Shown piece after piece: positions 48,697 through 55,546 of a stretch of 55,546 nt of DNA (the stretch's first letter is position 1; the number at the start of each line of letters is the position of its first letter). Position numbers and translations under genes: made by a program. The notes beneath the pieces were generated by a model, which was given only the letters and a program-made list of their open reading frames with translations, was not told where the DNA came from and made no database searches. The stretch is from positions 1-55,546 of the forward strand of contig MCFE01000587.1 in NCBI GenBank assembly GCA_002104905.1. Reading direction: 5' to 3'. This DNA is from Basidiobolus meristosporus CBS 931.73. Lineage: Eukaryota > Basidiobolomycota > Basidiobolomycetes > Basidiobolales > Basidiobolaceae.

Positions 48697-50347
48697 TTAA
48701 TGCATTCCCTTCTTTTCCTGCGCCGCTTCCTGTAGCTTGGCATCCTTGTCCTCCTTGTATGTGTATTTTGTGGCCAAGAAGCAGAATACGATGTTGGCGA
48801 CAAGACCGATGCCGCAGTAGAGGAAGTACTTGGGGGGACCTTGGATGGAGGTTCCGGCCAAACCCTCTTCAATGGCAGTGACAACCAAGTTACCAAGGGA
48901 GACGGTGAGGAGCCAGAAGGATGAAGAGGTTGACTTCATTTGGCGGCCGACCTGGGTATATGTGAATTGGAGACCGGTGGGGGAGACCATGGTCTCACCA
49001 AGGGAGAGAAGGGCCCATTGGGGCAATTGCCAGGCTCCATGCAGACAGTTAGGGCAGCTGGTGACCTTGCCACTTGCATTACGCTCACCATCGAATCTGG
49101 ACTGCACAATGTATTGGAGACCACCAGACAAAGCAAAGGAGATGATCACAAGGAAGAAGCCAACAGCCATACGACGGAGGAGGTAGAACCGGATACCACG
49201 TCTCTCGAGGAATGGGTAGAGAACCTTGGCGCAGAGGGGAACAAAGATCAGAATGAAGATGGTGTTGAAGATCGATGACTGCTCAGTAGAGATCTCGAGG
49301 GAGCCCCAGTTCTTGTTCATCATCTCATACTGCTCTTGCCATTCAGTACTTTGCTGATCGTAGATCATCCACCAGAACATGATTGGGAGAATCATGCCGA
49401 ACACTTGACCAAACATGCGGATTTCCTCGACGAACAATGGGCCAACCAAGTCCTCGGCGAAGTTCAACCAGTTGCCACGGCGTTGGCGCTCCTCAGGGGT
49501 GGCCGAGGAGTACTTCTTAATGGCGTATACGGTACCCTTGATAGCCTTCCAGGGAAGGAACTCGCCAATGGCTGGGACAACACGGTAATGCTTGAAGCCC
49601 AAGACGAAGATCACCAATGCAATTGCGAACAGAGCAGCGGGAAGGGCAAATGAGGCAAAGTAACACTGTGATCCGAAGCAGCTGACCTTATCCTTGAGCA
49701 TTGGAGTGATGTATTGCGAGAGCAAGGAGCCACTGTTGATGGAAATGTAGAACATGGCGAAGAACCAATCAAGGGCTTTGGTTTGATGAGGGAGATATTG
49801 ATCACCACCGTGAGAAGAGACACATGGCTTGATACCACCGGTGCCGAGAGCAATCAGGGTCAAGGGAAGCATAGCAGTCCATACTGGATAGGCTCCGTAG
49901 TTGCTGATCAATCCGTTGATTGAGAAGACAGCCAAAAGGATGGTACCAATCAGGTATACCACCGACAGGTAGACAATGGTGTGGTACTTGGCTAGCCAGG
50001 AGTCAGAGATGGCCGCACCGAGGAGGGGGAAGAAGTAACACATCATGTTGAAGGCATGTGAATTCACCTTGGCCTGGACCGGGTTAAGACCCACGGCAGT
50101 CTTGAAGTATTGCTTGAAGAAGATTTTTGATACCATAGAAAGTGAACCGTTCGCAGAACTCGTTGGGGATAATGTACCAAACAGCCTTAGGGATCTTATT
50201 TGGATTCTCCAAAAGTTGTTGGTCAAGCTTGGCATTTAGCTCGCGTTCCAATCTTAGAAGTTCCTTTTCGCGACTAGTGAGTTGATCTTCATCGGCAGCA
50301 CCGATTTCCATTTGCTGAAGCTCGTGAATGTCTTTATCGGTGGCCAT
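48697..50347 (-). pseudogene. POT/PTR2 peptide transporter, copy 1, frameshifted
   Basis: Proton-coupled oligopeptide transporter of the POT family. Nearly identical to the intact gene at 52728-54377, but with one extra base at 50113 (TTGCTTGAAG instead of TTGTTGAAG on the plus strand). The shift falls just after the E-x-x-E-R motif region (NEFCERFTFYGIKNLLQ), so translation from the ATG at 50347 would end after about 87 residues. The rest of the frame is undamaged to the stop at 48697, so the lesion is recent or a sequencing error. A product from an internal start would lack helix 1. A TATA box lies at 50396-50403. Confidence 0.8.
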
Positions 50348-51129
50348 GGTGTGAATATGAGTAGTGATGTGTATTCCACGAGGCACGATGCACCCCTTAT
50401 ATATTTTCAAGGCAAGCGGTCCCCTCGAACAACCTAGCTATCAGAAATCGTGGTCATGCGGACAATTTAGTCGGTGCGAAAGATCGGGATTTACTTTCTA
50501 GGCCAGGGTTAGCTGCCTGATCCTTGTACTCTACAAACTTTATTCGAAGGCAGACTCAATTCATATCCCCAAAAATGGAAACCCATCAGAAATAAGGTTC
50601 ATGGTTCAGCAGTCTTGCCAATCAAATAGACAAGCACCACTAAGGTGTACAGAAAGGATCAAAAACGGAACGCGGTTCTGTTTCAGATAGTCAGCATGGC
50701 TTCACAGTCAGCCTTCAAGTAAGGTACATTCACCAGAAGTGATCACATGTTTGTGAGATTTCATCTGACAACGGTCTGAAGGTACATCATAGTGTATGCA
50801 ATTTAACCTAATTGACAACCACGATGCCTTGGCCATTTCAAGACACTTCATAGACAATAGGCATCCAGAGTGGTGGTTATCTGTCAATACTCGGTTTGAT
50901 ACTGCTGCTGGTATTCTGATAGGAGTCTACTCCAGATGTTTATCAAAGCACAGAGATAAACGCGAGATAGCCAACCCCATAAACGGTATGCGCATAATTT
51001 TGTAAGGCCTATTCCCAACAAATTTTTAGAATTCGATATTGACGAATTGGGCTTACGATCACTGAATCACTTCACTGTCGAGTTCTGTTAAATCTCCCAC
51101 GGATCTTTAAAGGCGGCCTATATATTTGA
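50348..51129. other. PTR2 copy 1 upstream region
   Basis: Promoter-side flank repeated at about 54378-55170, with a diverged patch at about 50690-50990. No gene seen. Confidence 0.5.
50396..50403 (-). promoter_or_regulatory. TATA box of PTR2 copy 1
   Basis: Minus-strand TATATAAG, about 50 bases before the ATG at 50347. Because it lies inside the open frame that extends upstream to 50410, translation most likely starts at 50347 (MATDKD). Confidence 0.55.
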
Positions 51130-51342
51130 CTACTTGGGTAGCTTATGCATGAAGTCGGGGTTTTTTGAAGCCCAATTGGCAGTGAGTTTTGTGGTGAATG
51201 GGTCGTTAGAGATGTAGCTCTCTTCCCAGTATAAGTCAGAATGATAAGATTGGTTCTGCCAGTTGGACTCTGCAGTTGCGTAGGACTTCAGCACAGCATC
51301 CGATAAATTAGACTTTACTTGGATATTCAAGATCACGCTCAC
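51130..51342 (-). other. Conserved 70-codon frame in the PTR2 upstream repeat
   Basis: An open frame without ATG (it opens at a GTG), ending SKNPDFMHKLPK. It recurs in the second repeat unit at 55177-55377 but is frameshifted there near its end by an extra T. It could be the last exon of a decayed gene. Function not recognised. Confidence 0.3.
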
Positions 51343-51866
51343 CGTCCCTTATAATCCTTCCATTCCAAAACTGGACAGATCAAATATCAACTCATCATAC
51401 GTGCCTCTCAGTATATCATGGAGTCACCACACTTCACTTTAAAGGCTCAAGGTTAGAGTCCGGGTCAGATGACTATCCAATTAGTCCTGGAATTAAGGGC
51501 AGTGACCACCACGCAATGAATATTCTAAATAGGTGAAATGTGTAGGGATGGCTGAATATCAAAAATAGTCGTGATTTTGGTAAGAATCCATGATGGATCC
51601 TGTTCACGATCAATCGTAGTTGTGACTTCAGTGATCGATTGTGAATCAATTATCCCAAAAGAATCATAGTCGGCGCACGATGCGTCGAAACACAGTCTGC
51701 AATAAGCAAACAAAAAAAAGAGTGCATAATGAGCGTTGATTATGGTATTCCTAATGGATTTATTTCGCATTGCCGAGTAACGAAAAGTTAGGGAACACCA
51801 ACAGTAAGCTACGGTTTGGTAAATCCAAATACCAAAGAGCTATTTTCTATTACACTTAAATTCCAT
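51343..51866. other. Junction region between repeat units
   Basis: The repeat match continues to about 51530, then unique AT-rich sequence. No gene recognised. Confidence 0.4.
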
Positions 51867-52055
51867 CTATCCCTCTTTTGTTCTCGTCAATAGTGTACCT
51901 CGAATTTTATTGTAGCTGACATGTTTAGCGAGGAAGCAGAGGATATCATTGGTGATCAATGCGATTGGACACTTCGAAATATATTTTGGTGGCCCTTGGG
52001 TCGAGGTTGCTGTTGAGAAGCGATGCATGGTTCGCATTGGTAATGACAAAGACAC
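51867..52055 (-). pseudogene. Remnant of a third PTR2 transporter (C-terminal part)
   Basis: The minus-strand frame reads STQGPPKYISKCPIALITND, then ILCFLAKHVSYN, aligning with the intact gene's SIQGPPKYFLYCGIGLVANI and VFCFLATKYTY. About 45 residues of the C-terminus survive and nothing upstream is recognisable. It is much more diverged than copies 1 and 2, so it is an older duplication. Confidence 0.7.
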
Positions 52056-52159
52056 AACTTTAGGTATGCAAACCTACTGGCGGATAATATACTTGATCAG
52101 GACGCTACCAGATATACTGATCATTGCGGGCACGATCCTAAATTCAACCTATTTACATT

Positions 52160-52235
52160 TAGGGTGAGGCACCATCCACCAAGAAGTTGATGACTGCACT
52201 CTCAGCCACTAATGAAGCCAACTTCATATTCCATT
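52160..52235 (+). pseudogene. Remnant of the nitrite reductase 3' end
   Basis: Plus-strand sequence around GTGAGGCACCATCCACCAAG, followed by GACTGCACTCTCAGCCACTA, matches the last 80 bases of the nitrite reductase gene (DEAL-STKK...MTALSATN). It has a deletion and substitutions, and leads into the PTR2-linked repeat in the same way as the real gene end. Confidence 0.7.
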
Positions 52236-52727
52236 GGAGTGCCGGCCAACTCAGGTCTCCTGTTTCATTACTTTATGCACATATAAATTTAATTGAGTCT
52301 TTGAATTACTGCCACTAAGAACATCAGGCCTTGTTACTACTATCATTTATTCCCATACTACCAACCAATAAATAGAATGACTACTGCAAGATGCTCCACT
52401 TGGCTTTCGTAAACCAAGAGCACTAAGTTTTCTGACTACGACTACCTCATTACCATTGATCTTTTCCCGAACATACAATACATCGATGCGAGTCCCATGT
52501 TGCATTCACACTCAAGTTCCTTCAGTTGTTCATGTTTACTCTTGCAAAAGTTCGTTTATTTATACCACTCTGTACGAGTCTGCGATCCAGTTGTTGAGTG
52601 TCAAATTGCTGTTTGATTTCAATTTGGGATTGTCAAAATTTGAACTATATATATATATATATGCATGTGTGTGTGTGTGTATGAATATGCAATTGATGAT
52701 GCTGCGCCAAGTGGTAAACGAACGGGC

Positions 52728-54377
52728 CTAATGCATTCCCTTCTTTTCCTGCGCCGCTTCCTGTAGCTTGGCATCCTTGTCCTCCTTGTATGTGTATTTT
52801 GTGGCCAAGAAGCAGAATACGATGTTGGCGACAAGACCGATGCCGCAGTAGAGGAAGTACTTGGGGGGACCTTGGATGGAGGTTCCGGCCAAACCCTCTT
52901 CAATGGCAGTGACAACCAAGTTACCAAGGGAGACGGTGAGGAGCCAGAAGGATGAAGAGGTTGACTTCATTTGGCGGCCGACCTGGGTATATGTGAATTG
53001 GAGACCGGTGGGGGAGACCATGGTCTCACCAAGGGAGAGAAGGGCCCATTGGGGCAATTGCCAGGCTCCGTGCAGACAGTTAGGGCAGCTGGTGACCTTG
53101 CCACTTGCATTACGCTCACCATCGAATCTGGACTGCACAATGTATTGGAGACCACCGGACAAAGCAAAGGAGAGGATCACAAGGAAGAAGCCAACAGCCA
53201 TACGACGGAGGAGGTAGAACCGGATACCACGTCTCTCGAGGAATGGGTAGAGAACCTTGGCGCAGAGGGGAACGAAGATCAGAATGAAGATGGTGTTGAA
53301 GATCGATGACTGCTCAGTAGAGATCTCGAGGGAGCCCCAGTTCTTGTTCATCATCTCATACTGCTCTTGCCATTCAGTACTTTGTTGATCGTAGATCATC
53401 CACCAGAACATGATTGGGAGAATCATGCCGAACACTTGACCAAACATGCGGATTTCCTCGACGAACAATGGGCCAACCAAGTCCTCGGCGAAGTTCAACC
53501 AGTTGCCACGGCGTTGGCGCTCCTCAGGGGTGGCCGAGGAGTACTTCTTGATGGCGTATACGGTACCCTTGATAGCCTTCCAGGGAAGGAACTCGCCAAT
53601 GGCTGGGACAACACGGTAATGCTTAAAGCCCAAGACGAAGATCACCAATGCAATTGCGAACAGAGCAGCGGGAAGGGCAAATGAGGCAAAGTAACACTGT
53701 GATCCGAAGCAGCTGACCTTATCCTTGAGCATTGGAGTGATGTATTGCGAGAGCAAGGAGCCACTGTTGATGGAAATGTAGAACATGGCGAAGAACCAAT
53801 CAAGGGCTTTGGTTTGATGAGGGAGATATTGATCACCACCGTGAGAAGAGACACATGGCTTGATACCACCGGTGCCGAGAGCAATCAGGGTCAAGGGAAG
53901 CATAGCAGTCCATACTGGATAGGCTCCGTAGTTGCTGATCAATCCGTTGATTGAGAAGACAGCCAAAAGGATGGTACCAATCAGGTATACCACCGACAGG
54001 TAGACAATGGTGTGGTACTTGGCCAGCCAGGAGTCAGAGATGGCCGCACCGAGGAGGGGGAAGAAGTAACACATCATGTTGAAGGCATGTGAATTCACCT
54101 TGGCCTGGACCGGGTTAAGACCCACGGCAGTCTTGAAGTATTGTTGAAGAAGATTTTTGATACCATAGAAAGTGAACCGTTCGCAGAACTCGTTGGGGAT
54201 AATGTACCAAACAGCCTTAGGGATCTTATTTGGATTCTCCAAAAGTTGTTGGTCAAGCTTGGCATTTAGCTCGCGTTCCAATCTTAGAAGTTCCTTTTCG
54301 CGACTAGTGAGTTGATCTTCATCGGCAGCACCGATTTCCATTTGCTGAAGCTCGTGAATGTCTTTATCGGTGGCCAT
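52728..54377 (-). CDS. POT/PTR2 proton-coupled peptide transporter, copy 2 (intact)
   Basis: Plasma-membrane importer of di/tripeptides driven by protons. Intronless, 549 aa from the ATG at 54377. A cytosolic Glu/Leu-rich N-terminus is followed by twelve or more hydrophobic helices. POT signatures: the proton-coupling E-x-x-E-R motif (NEFCERFTFYG), the PTR2 signature ALGTGGIKPCVSSHGGDQ, FAMFYISINSGSL, and the late-helix motif GETMVSPTGLQFTYTQ. Lack of introns is unusual in this window. It sits tail-to-tail with nitrite-reductase-derived sequence, so a role in nitrogen supply fits, but transport of nitrate (as for plant NPF relatives) is not shown. Confidence 0.92.
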   Translation of the reverse strand: MATDKDIHELQQMEIGAADEDQLTSREKELLRLERELNAKLDQQLLENPNKIPKAVWYIIPNEFCERFTFYGIKNLLQQYFKTAVGLNPVQAKVNSHAFNMMCYFFPLLGAAISDSWLAKYHTIVYLSVVYLIGTILLAVFSINGLISNYGAYPVWTAMLPLTLIALGTGGIKPCVSSHGGDQYLPHQTKALDWFFAMFYISINSGSLLSQYITPMLKDKVSCFGSQCYFASFALPAALFAIALVIFVLGFKHYRVVPAIGEFLPWKAIKGTVYAIKKYSSATPEERQRRGNWLNFAEDLVGPLFVEEIRMFGQVFGMILPIMFWWMIYDQQSTEWQEQYEMMNKNWGSLEISTEQSSIFNTIFILIFVPLCAKVLYPFLERRGIRFYLLRRMAVGFFLVILSFALSGGLQYIVQSRFDGERNASGKVTSCPNCLHGAWQLPQWALLSLGETMVSPTGLQFTYTQVGRQMKSTSSSFWLLTVSLGNLVVTAIEEGLAGTSIQGPPKYFLYCGIGLVANIVFCFLATKYTYKEDKDAKLQEAAQEKKGMH

Positions 54378-55546
54378 GGTGTGAATATGAGTAGTGATGT
54401 GTATTCCACGAGGCACGATGCACCCCTTATATATTTTCAAGGCAAGCGGTCTCCTCGAACAACCTAGCTATCAGAAATCGTGGTCATGCGGACAATTTAG
54501 TCGGTGCGAAAGATCGGGTTTACTTTCTAGGCCAGGGTTAGCTGCCTGATCCTTGTACTCTACAAACTTTATTCGAAGGCAGACTCAATTCATATCCCCA
54601 AAAATGGAAACCCATCAGAAATAAGGTTCATGGTTCAGCAGTCTTGCCAATCAAATAGACAAGCACCACTAAGGTGTACAGAAAGGATCAAAAACGGAAC
54701 GCGGTTCTGTTTCAGATAGTCTGTATGGCTTCACGGGCGACCTTCAAGTAAGGCACATTCATCAGAAGTGTGATCACATGCTATGAGATTTCATTTGTCG
54801 CGGGACTGAAGATATATCATCAACTATTCAGTATAGTCCAATCGTTGACTACGATGTCTTAGCCTCTTCAAGACACTTCGCAGACAATAGGCATCCAGAG
54901 TGGTGGTTATCTGTCAATACTCGGTTTGATACTGCTGCTGGTATTCTGATAGGAGTCTACTCCAGATGTTTATCAAAGCACAGAGATAAACGCGATTTGC
55001 CGATTGTTGTATTTTAATGATTGTGGTCAATTTGTGACACCTACATTCCCATCAAATTTCTAGAATTCGATATTGACGAATTGGGCTTACGATCACTGAA
55101 TCACTTCACTGTCGAGTTCTGTTAAATCTCCCACGGATCTTTAAGGGCGGCCTATATATTTGACTACTTGGGTAGCTTATGCATTAAGTCGGGGTTTTTT
55201 GAAGCCCAATTGGCGGTGAGTTTTTGTGGTGAATGGGTCGTTAGAGATGTAGCTCTCTTCCCAGTATAAGTCAGAATGATAAGATTGGTTCTGCCAGTTG
55301 GACTCTGCAGTTGCGTAGGACTTCAGCACAGCATCCGATAAATTAGACTTTACTTGGATATTCAAGATCACGCTCACCGTCCCTTATAGTCCTTCCATTC
55401 CAAAACTGGACAGATCAAATATCAACTCATCATACGTGCCTCTCAGTATATCATGGAGTCACCACACTTCACTTTAAGGCTCAAGGTTAGAGTCCGGGTC
55501 AGATGATCATATCCAATTAGTCCTGGAATTAAGGGCAGTGACCACC
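54378..55546. other. PTR2 copy 2 upstream region
   Basis: Repeats the copy 1 upstream flank. A TATATAAG element lies about 50 bases before the ATG (about 54426-54433). A frameshifted version of the 70-codon frame is at 55177-55377. No further gene starts before the edge. Confidence 0.55.

Larger units (their letters stand above)
48257..51530. repeat. Direct repeat, unit 1 (PTR2 segment)
   Basis: Matches 52292 to the window end at an offset of about 4.03 kb, in the same orientation. The PTR2 coding parts are nearly identical; part of the upstream flank (about 50690-50990) is diverged. Confidence 0.85.
52292..55546. repeat. Direct repeat, unit 2 (PTR2 segment)
   Basis: Second copy of the segment at 48257-51530; it runs to the window edge and may continue beyond. 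Confidence 0.85.

Overview
The window is nuclear DNA from a fungus. Almost every gene is broken by short GT-AG introns (usually 50-70 nt), and the gene set is eukaryotic and fungal: a Sho1 osmosensor, the fused purine enzyme Ade5,7, a fungal-type NirB/NirD nitrite reductase, a DUF1748 small protein, a PAK kinase and a fungal-length alpha-actinin. High intron density, a TACC-domain protein, a solo FAR1/WRKY-GCM1-like zinc-finger gene and a coiled-coil family that I associate with early-diverging fungi make a non-Dikarya fungus (Zoopagomycota or Mucoromycota) the best guess. The species cannot be named from the sequence alone.

Layout. 1-8.3 kb: importin beta-1 (-), a TACC-like coiled-coil protein (+), a holo-ACP 4'-phosphopantetheinyl transferase (+), oligosaccharyltransferase subunit OST1 (+) and a possible 41-aa gene (-). 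8.8-17 kb: mitochondrial i-AAA protease YME1 (+), a tRNA m3C methyltransferase (+) and alpha-actinin with 19 exons (+). 17-23 kb: a solo zinc-finger/FAR1-like gene (-), a UDP-sugar transporter (+) and ADE5,7 (-). 23.9-32.5 kb: two inverted paralogous genes for IQ-motif coiled-coil proteins flank SHO1 (-) and a lysophospholipid acyltransferase (+). 33-43.5 kb: a coiled-coil gene of unknown function (+), a RING-H2 ubiquitin ligase (+), an NHP10-like HMG-box gene (-), a U2B''/U1A-type RRM gene (+), a PAK/Ste20 kinase with two CRIB motifs (-) and a DUF1748 gene (-). 45-55.5 kb: nitrite reductase (+), followed by a direct repeat with a period of about 4.03 kb that carries a POT/PTR2 peptide transporter (-). 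One transporter copy is frameshifted and one intact. Between them lie decayed fragments of a third transporter and of the nitrite reductase 3' end.

Most genes are unlinked housekeeping functions. The parts that carry evolutionary information are: (i) the inverted IQ-gene pair, whose C-terminal halves including introns are nearly identical while the N-terminal halves have diverged, which points to gene conversion; (ii) the acyltransferase, whose conserved sequence is best restored by a single-nucleotide exon between two introns (equivalently a nested 'twin' intron); (iii) the PTR2/nitrite reductase tandem duplication with frameshift and debris; and (iv) the kinase with tandem CRIB motifs. No rRNA, tRNA, CRISPR array or intact transposon was recognised. 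All exon models come from reading splice signals and frames by eye and have no transcript support.
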